DNA from: JAXLRU01 sp046330935
Lineage (GTDB): Bacteria; Actinomycetota; Actinomycetes; Actinomycetales; Kineosporiaceae
Length of the DNA: 64,000 bases
Reading direction: 5' to 3'
NCBI GenBank assembly: GCA_046330935.1
Contig: JAXLRU010000002.1
Span: forward strand, 620,001-684,000
The translations under genes were made by a program, and so were the position numbers. The notes under the pieces were generated by a model. It did no database searches and was not told where the DNA came from. It saw only the letters and a list, made by a program, of their open reading frames with translations. Positions 34,096-44,991 of the stretch are shown here, in pieces (positions within the stretch are counted from its first letter, which is position 1; the number at the start of each line of letters is the position of its first letter).

Positions 34096-37000
34096 AGTGG
34101 ACTCGCGCGAAGAACTTGGTGGAGTGGTACGAGTTTCGCGCCCATTGCCATGAGCGGGAAGCGTAACGTCCGGCATATCGCCCAGCAAATCGGCCTCCCT
34201 TAAAGACTTGCGGACCACCCACGCGGTTGGCGATTGCACCTACCCCCGCCGACACAATATAGCCGCCCCACGTGCGCTCCCGCCTCGGCGTGGAGAAATG
34301 GTAGCCAGCCGCCCCCCCTACGGCGCCACCCAAGTAGAAGCAGCCGACGTTTCCGGTTCCTGCGGTCGCAGCAAGACAGCCCGCGGTGACGACCGCACCC
34401 ACTCCCCAAGAAATAATGTTTCCGCGGTTCTGATAGATCCCATGCCGAACACTCCGGTAAGCACTCCCACCTCGACACCCTCGACTGCCCGACTTTTTTC
34501 CGAACAAGCAGAATCGGCCATCGAGATCGAAGGCGTTGACCGGGTCGTTGGGATAGTTGTAGGCGTTTTCGTTTCCGCCGGGGACGGGGTCAATGGAGAG
34601 GAACCGTCCGAGGGTGGGTGCGTAGAGGCGGACACCCATGAGCACGAGACCGCCGGGGGTGTCGCCGGGTCGTTGCTTGCCGCCGAGCCAGCCGTACCGA
34701 GAAGGGCTTGTCCAGCCGGTGACGCCGAGGCCGAACTCGTCGGTGAGGTAGTAGTTGGCGGGGGCGGCGGCGCCGTCTGGTGCGGTGGCGACAACGTCGC
34801 CGTGTTCGTTGGTGACCTGCCAGGTGATCGTGCCGGCCTGGTTGATGGTGGCGACGAGGTTGCCGTCGATGCCGGTGATGTTGCGGGTCCACGTGGTGCC
34901 CGCGGCGTCCTCGGCGATCCAGTCCGGCGAGTCACTGGAGGCGTCGTCGTAGTGGTTGACCAACGTCGCCCCACCCGTGGTGGCGCGGGTCGCGAGCCGG
35001 CCGGCGGGGTCGAGGGTGTAGGTGGTGGTGCTGGTGCCGCGGGTCTGGGTCCGCACCATGTCGTTGGTGTAATAGCCCAGAGTGAGGTTCCCGCCCGCGT
35101 CGGTGGTGTCCGCGCTGGGCAGGGTGGTGATGCGCCCGAACGCGTCGTACACCAGCCCGACATCGCTGGTCGCCGACTGAAGGTGGTCCGCGACGTCGTA
35201 GGTGTGCTGCATCGTCGAGGCCGGGGTGGTCGCCTGGCACGACCCGTCAGCCAGCGGGTTGAAAATCCGCTGGAAGGTGCGGTTGCCGTTCCCGTCGTAG
35301 ACGTAGGTCCGCAGCGTGCACTGGCCCGACGGACCGTAGGCGTCGCCGAGGAGCCGGTGGTAGGAGGTCTTCAACCGTCCCGACGCGTCGTACTCGTACT
35401 TGCGCCGGCCGCTGTACTTCTCAGCTCCCGCATACGTCACGCGGAACGTCTGCCCGTGCGTGGTCGAGGACAAGACCTCCGACAGCCACGTCACGCCCGA
35501 ACCGGTGATGTTGCGCGACGTCGTCTCCCCGACCTCGTCGTCACTGACGGTCTGGGTGACCCCGTTCGGCCAGGTCTGCGTGGCCAGGCCACCATCGGTG
35601 TCGTACGTCGCCGAGAACGACCCGGTGATCCCCGACACCGTCATCGAGGTCACCAGGTTGCGGTACTCCGTGGCGGAGTTGTACGTGTTCGACGTCGTGC
35701 CCTTGCCGTCCGTCGTCGACGTCACCAGACCGGTCACGTCGTCGTACACGGTCGTCACGGTGTTGGCGGCGGCACCGGTCGCGGCGTCGTTCTCCTTGTA
35801 GGAGACCACGCGACCGAACTCGTCATACCCCGTCCGAGACGTCACCGTCCCGTTGCTGACCGTCTCGGGCAGGCCCGTGGTCGCGTTGTAGCCCGTCGTG
35901 GCCGTGGGCAGGGCCGTCCCCAGCCCACCCGTCTGCGCGACCGTGACCACGTCCGAACCGTACCCGGACAAGCTGTACGTGGTCGTCGTCGTTCGCGTCT
36001 TCGCCGCCCCCGCTGCATCCGTCACCGACTCCGTCACCACCGTCGCGCGGGACAGGTAGTCGTAGGTGAACGTCTTCGACACCAGACCCGGCAAGCCGGC
36101 CACCCCCGGCTGCGCCGCGGGCTTGATCTTGCAGACCAGCGTCGCCCACGCCGCCTTGCCGCCGCACTCAGGATCCGTGGCGTTGGCTGCCGAGCCGTAA
36201 TAGACGGTGAGGGTCGTGCCGGCGTCGCTCCCGGTCGCGGCCGACTTCGGCTGCCGCGACTCGATCACCGCACCGGTGACGGGGTCGTAGCGGGTCACCT
36301 TGCTGATCGCCAGGCCGGTCGGGTCGGTGGTGACCTTCATCGGGGCCTTGAACGTCCACCCCGCCGCGTCCGACGTGGACAGGGCGTAATCGGTCGTCGT
36401 GGTCCGGATGTCCGTCTCGTTCGTGACGACCGGCAGCTGCGACTGGCTCGCACCCACCGTGACCTTCACCGGCAGGTGCAGCACCCCACCCGCGGGGTGC
36501 CCGAGCTCGGCCCCGGTGTCGTAGTACGTCTTCGTGTGGGCCCGGACCCCGACGAAGGCGTCGGAGGCGTTGACCGAGACCAGGTGGAACGGACCGAAGG
36601 AGTCGGTCAGGTCCGAGGTGCCCGTTGCCAGGTCGTAGGCGTACACGTTGACCGTCGAGAGCGCGGCTGCGGCGGCACGGGTGTCGGAAGGCAGCTTCAG
36701 CGCCGGGTTGGCCGCCGTCGCCACGTTCAGGGCCTCTTCACGGTTGGCCGCCGAAAGCGTCCGCACCACGTTGCCCTGGTCGTCGTAGTCGGTGGTGTCG
36801 ACGTGCCAGCCCGACCCACCGGTGCCGGAGTAGGAAGCGGTGTTGACGGTGCGGCCGGCGGCGTCCATGTAGGTGACGTCAGCCCAGCGCAGGTCACTGC
36901 TCGACGCTACATGCCCGGCGCGGAACACCGCCGTCGCCGTGACAGGGGCAGCGTTCTGACCCCACGCTGCCACAGCCGTTGAGGACAGGTCAGGTCGGTA

Positions 37001-39265
37001 CTGCGGGTTCGTACTGTCCCCTGTCACCGGCACGCCCTCCTGACCATCCGCACGAGTGCCGTAGGCGATATCGGTGAACTGCACCGCAGCGTTGGTGTGG
37101 GTCCGCGAGACCCGCGTGACCCGCCCGTTGGCGTCGTACGTCAGCGCGTACGCGGCCAATCCGGCCGGCTTCACCGACAGCAGCCGACCGGTGGTCGCGT
37201 CGTAGGTGTAGGTCGTGGGCCGGTACTGCGTCGCCGAACACGCCACCGGCTTGAGCCCGGTCCCGGCGGTCCCGCCGTCGCGGGGGTCCCAGACCGCGGA
37301 CAGGCGCCCGTTGGTGTCGTAGGCGTAGCAGACCTGGTCGACGTCGACCTCGGCACCCGCGCTCGTCGTCGTCCGGAGCGTGACGGCGGTGACCTTGCCC
37401 GTCGCTCCGCCGGTGATGCCGTAGGTCAGCAGCAGCGCCCGGCAGGCCCCCGACCACGTCCCGGTGCCCGGGGTGGTGGAGGAACACGTGGACCCGGTCG
37501 GGACCGGCGCGAGGATCTGCGTCGGCTTGCCGGAGGTGTCGTAGGAGTACGTCGTGGTCTGGGCGCTACCGGGCTGGGTGACGATGTCCACCACGTACCG
37601 ATTCGGCGCCGTCGCCGACGGCGAGGCCCCCAGGGTGGTGGCGGCCTTGAACCGGGTCGCGTTGCCGTCGAGATCGGAGACGGTGAACAGGGCCGGAGCG
37701 GCCGTGGTGCCGCCCGAGAACGTGAGGCTCAGCCCGGAATCGGCGTCCTCCCCGGCCGGCTTCCAGGCCCCGCCCGAGGTCTTCGCGAACGTCGTCGTGA
37801 ACCCGTCGACGTCGGTGACCTGCACGGTCGACCCCCGGTGGGCCAGGCCCGTCCACGAGGAGCCAGCCTCATCGACGGGCAGACCCGTCGTCCAGCCCTG
37901 CCCGAAGATGCTCGCCACACCCGACCCCGCATCGGCGGTCTTCGTGGGGGCGAGGGTGTTGAACGTCCGCGCCAGAGACAGCGACGACCCGGCGACCGGC
38001 ACGTTCACGTCGCCAGCGGCGAGGCTCAGGTTGCCCGTGAGCTGGTCGAGAGTTCCCACGCCGAGGTTGGTGTCGGCTCCGCCGGCGTTGACCCGGTCCA
38101 GGGTGACCGAGGGGGCGGAGCCGTCGGTGTTGCACGACGCCGTGCCGCCACCGATCGGGGTGAAGCAGGCGCTCACCCACACCGAGGTGTCGACATTGGT
38201 CAGTGTCGCCGCGACGTCCCACGTCAGGGCGGGGGCGATCGTGCTGGACCCCGACACGGTGGCGGTGACCGGCCATGCCGTGATCGTCGTCGACCCGTTC
38301 TTCACGTTGGCGACCGGGATGTTCGCCCACGCATCGCCCTGCGCGCGGCGCCACCGCCACGTCACCGACCCGTACGTCGACGCCCCGCGTGCGCTCAGGG
38401 TCACCGACTGCCCGGTGCTGGTGTTCGGCTTCGGGCTGGTGACACCGACCCCGACCCCGAAGGTGTAGGTCACCACGGGCGAGGTGTTCCCGGCGCTGTT
38501 CGCCGACTGCACGTACAAGGTGTGCCAGCCGTCAGCCGGGGTCAGCGACACCGAGCCGGTCGCGTTTCCTGCCACGTTCACCACGCTGGGCGCGGCAAGC
38601 GACGCGTCGTCGAACGCATACCGGTACTGCGTCACCGCAGGCGAGGGCGTGCCACCCGGGGCGAAGGAGAACGAGCCCGTCGTGTTCGACGCCTTCCACC
38701 CGCCAGCGGTGAACGTGCTCGACGACACCACCGGGCTCGGCGGGGCCGTGGAAGGGGTCTTCTGGAAGTACCCCTGCACCGCCACCAGGTAGTGCACCTG
38801 CGTCGAGGCGTACAGCGACACCCGGCCCGTCTGCCCCAGCTTCACGATCACCGTCGCCACCGTTGAGGACGCCGTGTACGTCAACGCCGTACCCGACGGC
38901 AACTCCTCACCCTCGGCGTAGGCGCGCGCGAACCCCGGGTTGGCCGACTGTGTCGCCGTCACCGACAACACCACCGCGTCGATGCTCGCATCAGCAGGCA
39001 CCGGAATCGTCGCGTCCTTGCTCACCGCGCCACGGACCGGGACGTTCGCCGGGGTCGCCGCAGGGATAGGCGTGGTCTTCCCGCCGGTGCCCAACCCGTT
39101 GCGGGAGTCATAGATCGTCGCTTGCGTCACCGGGACGAAGAAGTCCTCGGCGTTACCCGCCGGGTCCTGGTAGTAGCCCTCCACGTCGACCACGAGGTCC
39201 ACGGTTCCTGACTGGTTGAACACGCTGATCGTCCCGTCAGCGGCCACCGCCAACTGCACCAACGC
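34085..39265 (-). pseudogene. RHS-repeat polymorphic toxin, 3' portion (split by ISL3 element)
   Basis: Continuation of the gene that starts at 41501; removing the insertion and one target copy gives one frame of 1991 codons. This part holds GYY-type beta domains (VVDVEGYYQDPAG; LVAVQGYFQ), Ig-like blocks and DUF6531-like RHS entry sequence (GTLDQLTGNLSLAAGDVNVP). A long array of YD repeats (YDTSGKPTQI, YDANGRVTRV, YDASGRLKTSYH) ends in the RHS core VRLYAPTLGRFLSIDPVPGG, NAYNYPNDPVNAFDLDG. The last ~140 residues are the variable tip: Gly/Ala-rich hydrophobic segments (ISWGVGAVVTAGCLAATAG and VGCFYLGGAVGGAAGY), then Arg/Tyr-rich repeats (GRFAGRYAGRYASRSW). The tip is less GC-rich than the core. 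Confidence 0.9.
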
Positions 39266-40701
39266 GGCTCTTCGGATTTGAGCGTGATCGGGCCCGTGTG
39301 AGGGGGCTCGTGGTCCTGCGCTGAGATGGGTGTTGCTGAGGCACTCATCGAGATCGAAGGACCACGAGCCGTGGACAACGCTACGGGCTCGCCGCGGGAT
39401 GCGGCGAGTGTGCTGTTCGACCTGCCCGGGTACCGCGTGGTGAGCGCGGTCGACCTGCCCGGAGGCGGCCGGGAGGTGGTGATCGCCTCCGTCGAGGGCG
39501 AGGCGGGCTGCCCGACCTGTGGGGTGCTCTCGGGGCGGGTCCATCAACGGACCCGACAACGGCTGCGCGACGTTCCGGTCGCCGGCCACGTACGGGTGGT
39601 CCTGATCCGGCGGCGCTTCGCCTGTGTGGAGCAACGCTGTCCGAGGCGGACGTTCGCGGAGGTCACCGGGCAGGTCCCGGCCCGGGCCAGGACCACCGCC
39701 CGCCTGCGGGAGCAGCTGCTCACCGCGGTCCTGGCCGGGCGGTCCGTCGCCGAGGTCGCCGCCTCGTACGGGGTGTCGTGGTGGACGGTCCAGGCCGTCC
39801 TCAACGCCGCCGCCCTGCTCGGCATCGACCCCGACGCGGCCAGCCCGCGGCGACTGGGCATCGACGAGCACCGCTACCGGTCGGTGCGGTACTGGCGCGA
39901 CGAACACGGCACCTGGCGCCGGTACGAGCCCTGGATGTCGACGATCGTCGACGTCGACACCGGGGGCGTCCTCGGCGTGGTCGACGGACGCGGCGCCGCC
40001 GGGGTCGCTGCGTGGCTGGCGGCCAGGCCGCAGGAGTGGCGGGACCGGATCGAGGTCGTCGCGATCGACCCCTCTGCGGCGTTCCGCGCCGCACTACGTG
40101 ACCAGCTCCCGCAGGCGGCGGTCAGTGTCGACGCGTTCCACCTGGTCAAACTCGCCAACGACACCCTGACCCGGGTCCGGCAGCGCCTCACCCGCCAGAC
40201 CAAGGGCCGCCGCGGCCGCGGGATCGACCCGGTCTGGACCAACCGGCGACTCCTGCTTCGCGCTGGGGACACCCTCAGCCCAGCCGGCCTGGCCCGGCTC
40301 CGGGCGACGTTCACCGCCGACGACCCCACCCAGGAGATCGCCGCCGCGTGGGCGGTGAAGGAACGCCTCCGCCACCTCCTCCACGCCACCACCCTCACCG
40401 ACCTCGACCACCGTCGGGACCTGTTCACCGACGCCGTCACCGCTGCCGCGATGCCCGAAACCGACCGGCTCGCCGCGACCATCACCACCTGGTGGCCCGC
40501 CATCGAAGTCCTCGTCATCACCGGCGTCACCAACGCCCGCACCGAAGCCGCCAACACCACCATCAAGCAGATCAAGCGCACCGGCCGCGGCTACCGCAAC
40601 CCCCACCACTACAAGACCCGTATCCTCCTCGCCAGCGCCGCCCGGACGGCAGCGTGAACACCCAGGTCAACACCAGGCATCACGCTGAAATCCGAAGAGC
40701 C
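39266..40701 (+). mobile_element. Complete ISL3-family insertion sequence
   Basis: 1436 bp. Terminal inverted repeats 39266-39288 and 40679-40701 match at 22 of 23 positions (both begin GGCTCTTCGGATTT). The 8-bp target duplication ACCAACGC is present on both sides (39258-39265 and 40702-40709), the length expected for ISL3. One transposase gene fills the element. Intact ends, intact gene and perfect target repeats point to a recent insertion. Confidence 0.97.
39326..40657 (+). CDS. ISL3 family transposase
   Basis: 443 residues. The N-terminal zinc-finger region has CPTCGVLSGRVH and FACVEQRCPRRTFAE. A helix-turn-helix (SVAEVAASYGVSWWTVQAVL) precedes the DDE_Tnp_ISL3 core: RRLGIDEHRYR (first Asp), VVAIDPSAAFRAAL (second Asp) and TNARTEAANTTIKQIKRTGR (Glu), ending GYRNPHHYKTRILLAS. 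ATG at 39326 is taken; a GTG at 39371 is possible. All three catalytic acids are present, so it is probably active. Confidence 0.95.
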   Translation: MGVAEALIEIEGPRAVDNATGSPRDAASVLFDLPGYRVVSAVDLPGGGREVVIASVEGEAGCPTCGVLSGRVHQRTRQRLRDVPVAGHVRVVLIRRRFACVEQRCPRRTFAEVTGQVPARARTTARLREQLLTAVLAGRSVAEVAASYGVSWWTVQAVLNAAALLGIDPDAASPRRLGIDEHRYRSVRYWRDEHGTWRRYEPWMSTIVDVDTGGVLGVVDGRGAAGVAAWLAARPQEWRDRIEVVAIDPSAAFRAALRDQLPQAAVSVDAFHLVKLANDTLTRVRQRLTRQTKGRRGRGIDPVWTNRRLLLRAGDTLSPAGLARLRATFTADDPTQEIAAAWAVKERLRHLLHATTLTDLDHRRDLFTDAVTAAAMPETDRLAATITTWWPAIEVLVITGVTNARTEAANTTIKQIKRTGRGYRNPHHYKTRILLASAARTAA

Positions 40702-41501
40702 ACCAACGCCCCCGCCTGCAACCCCGACTTCACCGTCACGTTCGGGGTGGTCGGGCGCGTACCCGACGGCCACGCCGTCAACGCCGTATCCGCAGACGCC
40801 CCCACACCGCTGACGTTCACCGCGACCGCCGACACCCCCGACGCCGGCACCCCCGCAACCCCCAGCACGGGAACCTTCACCGTCTCCCCCGCCGCGACCG
40901 GCGTGCTGCGCCCACCCACGCTGCTCGCCGCCCGCGTGTCGTACAACCGTGCATGACTCATCACCACGAACGTCCCCGCCGCCGTCGAAGCCGACGCCGA
41001 CGTGTAATACCCCTGGACGTCCACCGCGTAATTCGCGGTACCGACCCCGACCTTCAACGTCAGATTCCCCGACGCCCCCAACTGCGTGATCAACGAATTA
41101 GAGATCGTCACACCCGGATTCACGAACGGAGCACCCGCAGACGGATACGTCGCACCCTCCGGGAACACGTCCACATACGTCGGCGATGTCGCGTTCGACA
41201 TCGTGACCGAGATCACCACCGCCTGCACCAGCGACACCTGTGACGGGACCCCGCCCTGCCCCGCCACCGACACCACCGCCGGCGCCGTCGACGACACCGA
41301 CCCCGCCGCGATCCGCGTCGGCGTCAACGGCACGAACTCCCCCGCCGCCGGCGCCGTCGCAGCAGCCGCCGCAGGCGCGTGCACCCACGACAACGCCTCG
41401 AACATCCCCACCAGCAGCGCCCCCACCAGGAGCACCACCCACGGCAACGACACACGACGATCAAGCACACGCGCAGACAGCAGCGACCCGTACGCAGGCA
41501 C
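40702..41501 (-). pseudogene. RHS-repeat polymorphic toxin, 5' portion (split by ISL3 element)
   Basis: Starts GTG at 41501 with GGGGAG 8 nt upstream. An N-terminal membrane or signal segment (LPWVVLLVGALLVGMFEALS) ends at an Ala-rich stretch and is followed by beta domains of the kind GEFVPLTPTRIAAGS ... NYAVDVQGYYTSASA ... RLYDTRAASSVGG. These occur as wall- or polymer-binding N-termini of actinobacterial exported proteins. The frame runs into the insertion at SGLQAGALV and resumes across it as QLAVAADGTISVFNQSG at 39257, showing exact continuity. As it stands the IS introduces a premature stop within ~10 codons. Confidence 0.88.
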
Positions 41502-41662
41502 GAAGAAAGCTCCCCGCTCGAAGACACACGACCCGCGAACCCGCTTGGCACACACCCCGTCAGCGCGGCACACCCCAAACTCGCGGCCCCGCAACCCTGG
41601 CCTACCGCGTCATCGTCAGCCATCCGCCGAACGGGGGAGGGAGGCAGGCCGATCATGCCCGC

Positions 41663-42667
41663 TCAGGCAACAGCCGCCAGGGAACGACCGAGGAACTCGA
41701 TCTGCCGTGGCGCGCTCCAGCGCCAGAAACCGTTGTCGTGACGACCGGCGACGACGCCGCCCGCCGTCCCGGGCGTGCGGGAGACGTACGCGCGGGTCGC
41801 GTCGGCGAACGGGTCGTCGGCGCCGCACAGCACCTGCGTGGGGACGTCGGGTCGAGGCCCGCCGAGGAGGTCCCCCCACCGCCGCCAGTCATCGTCGCCG
41901 TCGAAGGCACCCCGGCTCGCCTCGCCCGCCGACGTGAACAGGGCCGGGCTGGACGCGGCCACGGCCGAGATGCGCAGCGGGCCGTCGGCCGCCTGCAGGC
42001 GCCCGGCCACGGACTCGCGGGCCAGGGTCAGCGCGCCGAAACCCCCCATCGACCAGCCCCACACCCCGACCGGCCCGCCCACGCCCTCCTCGCGCACCCG
42101 CGGCAACAGCTCCTGCGTGATCATGCGGACGGGGTCGTCCCCCGAGGACCGCGGGTGCCAGTACGTCGAGCCCCCGTCGACGGCGACCAGCGCGAACGGG
42201 GGCGTGCCCGCACCGAACGCCTCCGCGGCGAACTTGTGCCACCCGAGGACGTCGAAGGCCCCCCGTGCGTCCGCGCCCCGCCCGTGCAGGACGACGACCA
42301 CGGGCAGCCGCCCCCGGTCCTCCTCCTCCCAACCGAGCGGCACCCACAGCGCCCAGCCGACGTCGGTGCGCCGCGCCTCGGACGGGAACGTCCCGACGAT
42401 CGGCTCCCGGGTGATCAGGTCGGGCACCGACCGGTCGACTGCCCCGACGCCGAGCCAGCGACGGGTCCGCACCCGCCCCGGGAGGACGCCCTCGGCACTG
42501 CCGACCACGGCCCCGACGGCGACCGCCGCGGTGGCGAGCCCGCCGACGAGGAACCGGCGCCGCGTCGTCCAGTACGGGCCCTCGGGCGCCTCGGACGCGG
42601 CTGCGGGTGTCACGTCGACGGCATCCTCGTCCGCGGGCTCGTCGCTGCTCGGCTTCTCGTCGTTCAT
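41663..42667 (-). CDS. Tat-exported esterase (Esterase D/feruloyl-esterase-like)
   Basis: 334 residues. Twin-arginine signal TTRRRFLVGGLATAAVAVGA after a ~33-residue acidic N-region. The mature part is an alpha/beta hydrolase of the putative-esterase type: oxyanion region VVVVLHGRGADARGAFD, nucleophile elbow GVWGWSMGGFGAL, acid in VLCGADDPFAD and His in VVAGRHDNGFWRW. The family includes acetyl-xylan, feruloyl and mycolyl esterases. With GH5, GH10 and GH48 in the window a carbohydrate-esterase role is attractive but unproven. Transcribed alone; its 3' end faces the RHS gene. Confidence 0.85.
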   Translation of the reverse strand: MNDEKPSSDEPADEDAVDVTPAAASEAPEGPYWTTRRRFLVGGLATAAVAVGAVVGSAEGVLPGRVRTRRWLGVGAVDRSVPDLITREPIVGTFPSEARRTDVGWALWVPLGWEEEDRGRLPVVVVLHGRGADARGAFDVLGWHKFAAEAFGAGTPPFALVAVDGGSTYWHPRSSGDDPVRMITQELLPRVREEGVGGPVGVWGWSMGGFGALTLARESVAGRLQAADGPLRISAVAASSPALFTSAGEASRGAFDGDDDWRRWGDLLGGPRPDVPTQVLCGADDPFADATRAYVSRTPGTAGGVVAGRHDNGFWRWSAPRQIEFLGRSLAAVA

Positions 42668-42823
42668 GCCCGCCCAGACGCAGCAGACGCCCCGGCGGAC
42701 GTCACCCGCTCGGGGTCGGTGACGGCGGCGGCATCGCCGACCTCCTCGCGACCAGGCATTTCGCGCCTTCCGTCTCGCATTCCGGTGTCACGTCCCCCGC
42801 GAGCACGGTGGCAGACTGGCCCC

Positions 42824-43090
42824 GTGACGTCCGACACCCCGCCGCGCTCGCGGCGTCCCCGCCAGGCCGCCGCGCCTGTCGAGGTGCGCTCGATCTCCAA
42901 CCCGAAGCCGGGCTGGACGATCGAGGACGCCGTCCGCCTGATCGACGAGGGCTACAGTCCCGCGCAGGTGGAACGCACCACCGGCTTCGCCGCCGCCCAC
43001 GCCGAGGCCGCGCACCGGGCGGCCAGCAAGCCTGCGGTGCGCGCCGCAGCGGTCGAGGTGCCCGAGGAGCTGCGCCAGCCCAAGCGCTGA
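42824..43090 (+). CDS. Small conserved-looking protein with helical core, unknown
   Basis: 88 residues from GTG. A basic, Pro/Arg-rich N-terminus precedes a compact region EVRSISNPKPGWTIEDAVRL followed by IDEGYSPAQVERTTGFAAAH. The latter has the spacing of a short helix-turn-helix-like fold. Alone between a divergent esterase and a convergent PEBP gene. No family recognised; retained for its codon pattern and internal structure. Confidence 0.55.
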   Translation: MTSDTPPRSRRPRQAAAPVEVRSISNPKPGWTIEDAVRLIDEGYSPAQVERTTGFAAAHAEAAHRAASKPAVRAAAVEVPEELRQPKR

Positions 43091-43118
43091 GCGCCGCCTC
43101 GGCTCGGATCAGCTCGAC

Positions 43119-43706
43119 TCAGCTCGCGGGTGTCTCCCACACGGGCACGATCATCGCCCGCGCGAGGGTGTGGAAGAACAGCTGGAAGCCGAGCATCGAC
43201 GGCGAGGCCACCTCGCCCAGGTCGAGGGTCTCGACGTCGACCGCGTGTACCACCACGTAGTAGCGGTGCAGCCCGTGCCCGGGCGGCGGGGCGGCGCCCG
43301 CGTACCCCGCGTACCCGCCGTCGTTGACGAGCTGGCGCGCGCCCGCGGGCAGCAGCGAACCATCGGGAGCGCCCGCGCCGGAGGGCAGCGACGTCACCGA
43401 CGCCGGGATGTTCGCGACCGCCCAGTGCCAGAAGCCGGCCGCGGTCGGCGCGTCGGGGTCGTACATCGTAACCGCGTAACTCAAGGTGGCCTCGGGGGCG
43501 TCGGCCCAGCTCAGCTGGGGCGAGACGTCCTGCCCCGGGCCGCCGCCCCAGGCCGAGACCTGCGGCAGGTTCATCATCACGCCGTCGACGACGTCGTCGC
43601 TGGCGATCGTGAACGTCGGCACCGGGGGGAGGCGGTCGTAGGGGCTGCCCGCGGGGATCCGGGTGGGGTCGGCGGCGGTGCCGGGTGCTGCGGGGGCGTC
43701 GGTCAT
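43119..43706 (-). CDS. YbhB/YbcL family Raf kinase inhibitor-like protein (PEBP)
   Basis: 195 residues. PEBP signatures are clear: GGGPGQDVSPQLSWADAPE (D-x-S-P-x-x-x-W), YDPDAPTAAGFWHWAVANIP (DPDAP...WHW) and PPPGHGLHRYYVVVHAVD (G-x-H-R-Y). Bacterial members bind small anionic ligands; their cellular role is poorly known. No signal peptide, so cytoplasmic. ATG at 43706 (MTDAPAAPGTA) chosen; sequence upstream in frame is Arg-rich and not protein-like. Confidence 0.93.
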   Translation of the reverse strand: MTDAPAAPGTAADPTRIPAGSPYDRLPPVPTFTIASDDVVDGVMMNLPQVSAWGGGPGQDVSPQLSWADAPEATLSYAVTMYDPDAPTAAGFWHWAVANIPASVTSLPSGAGAPDGSLLPAGARQLVNDGGYAGYAGAAPPPGHGLHRYYVVVHAVDVETLDLGEVASPSMLGFQLFFHTLARAMIVPVWETPAS

Positions 43707-43917
43707 GTCGCCATCCTCCCCACGGTCGGCGGCCCCGGCCAGGCAGGACGCCCGGGTGTCGTCGCGCTCTGCGCCGGGCCGCGCCCGACCTTGCCGACGC
43801 TCGGTCGCGTCACGCGGCCGCCGCCTCGGCGTGTCGCACGGCCTCCGTCGGCAAAGTCGCGCGGCGACACCGGCGGCCCGGCGAGTGCCAGGGCCTCCCG
43901 GCGGGCACTTCGGGGGC

Positions 43918-44892
43918 ATGCTGAACATCGGGTACACCCTCATGGGCGAGCAGACGGGCCCCCGCGAACTGGTCGCCTCGGCGGCGGCCGCCGAGCGGGC
44001 CGGCTTCGACCTCCTCGTCTCCAGCGACCACTACTTCCCCTGGCTGGCCGAGCAGGGCCACAGCCCGCACGCCTGGACGGTGCTGGGTGCGGTCTCGCAG
44101 GTCACCGACGCCATCCCGTTCATGACGTACGTGACGTGCCCGAGCTTCCGCTACCACCCGGTCGTGGTGGCGCAGAAGGCGGCGACGCTGCAGATCCTGT
44201 CCGGGGGGCGGTTCACCCTGGGCCTCGGCTCGGGCGAGAACCTCAACGAGCACGTCGTGGGCGGCGGCTGGCCGTCGGCCGACGTCCGCCAGGAGCGCCT
44301 GCTCGAGGCCCTCGACATCCTCGAGTCGCTGTTCGACGGCGACACCCTCAGCTACGACGGCGAGCACTTCACGGTCGACTCGGCGAAGCTGTGGGACCTG
44401 CCCGACGTGCGGGTGCCGATCGGCGTCGCCGTCAGCGGCTCGCAGGGCGTCGAGCTGTTCGCCGAACGCGCCGACGCGCTGATCGCCGTCGAGCCGAAGG
44501 GCGACCTCGTGCAGGAGTGGGACGCCGCCCGCTCGGGGACGCCCTCGCGCAAGGTCGGCCAGCTGCCGGTGAGCTGGGACTCGGACGCCGACGCCGCGGT
44601 GCAGCGCGCGCACGAGCAGTTCCGCTGGTTCGGGGGCGGCTGGAAGGTCAACGCCGAGCTGCCCGGCCCCGCGTCGTTCGCGGCGGCGTCGCAGTTCGTG
44701 CGCCCCGAGGACGTCTCGGCGTCGATCCCGTGCGGGGACAAGGTCGAGGCGATCGTCGACGCCGTGCGGCCCTTCGCCGAGGCCGGGTTCACCGACCTCG
44801 CGCTCGTGCAGATCGGCGGCGACCAGCAGGACACGTTCCTGCGCGCGGCCGAGCAGGAGATCCTCCCGGCGCTGCGGGAGGCGTTCGCCTGA
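43918..44892 (+). CDS. F420-dependent LLM class oxidoreductase (TIGR03557 type)
   Basis: 324 residues of the luciferase-like TIM barrel. Start LNIGYTLMGEQTGPRELVA, then DLLVSSDHYFPWLAEQGHSP, FRYHPVVVAQKAATLQILSG and FTLGLGSGENLNEHVVGGGW, which fit the G6PD-like/TIGR03557 F420 family. Such enzymes use coenzyme F420, characteristic of actinobacteria, on sugar phosphates or unknown substrates. ATG at 43918 fits the conserved N-terminus. Likely a single-gene unit. Confidence 0.93.
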   Translation: MLNIGYTLMGEQTGPRELVASAAAAERAGFDLLVSSDHYFPWLAEQGHSPHAWTVLGAVSQVTDAIPFMTYVTCPSFRYHPVVVAQKAATLQILSGGRFTLGLGSGENLNEHVVGGGWPSADVRQERLLEALDILESLFDGDTLSYDGEHFTVDSAKLWDLPDVRVPIGVAVSGSQGVELFAERADALIAVEPKGDLVQEWDAARSGTPSRKVGQLPVSWDSDADAAVQRAHEQFRWFGGGWKVNAELPGPASFAAASQFVRPEDVSASIPCGDKVEAIVDAVRPFAEAGFTDLALVQIGGDQQDTFLRAAEQEILPALREAFA

Positions 44893-44991
44893 GCGCCTGA
44901 TGGAAGGGCCTTCCGGACTGTCGGAGGGCGGTGGAAGGGTGATCCGCGTCACAGCGTCCCCGTTCCGGGGAGACCACGAGAGGACGACGCG

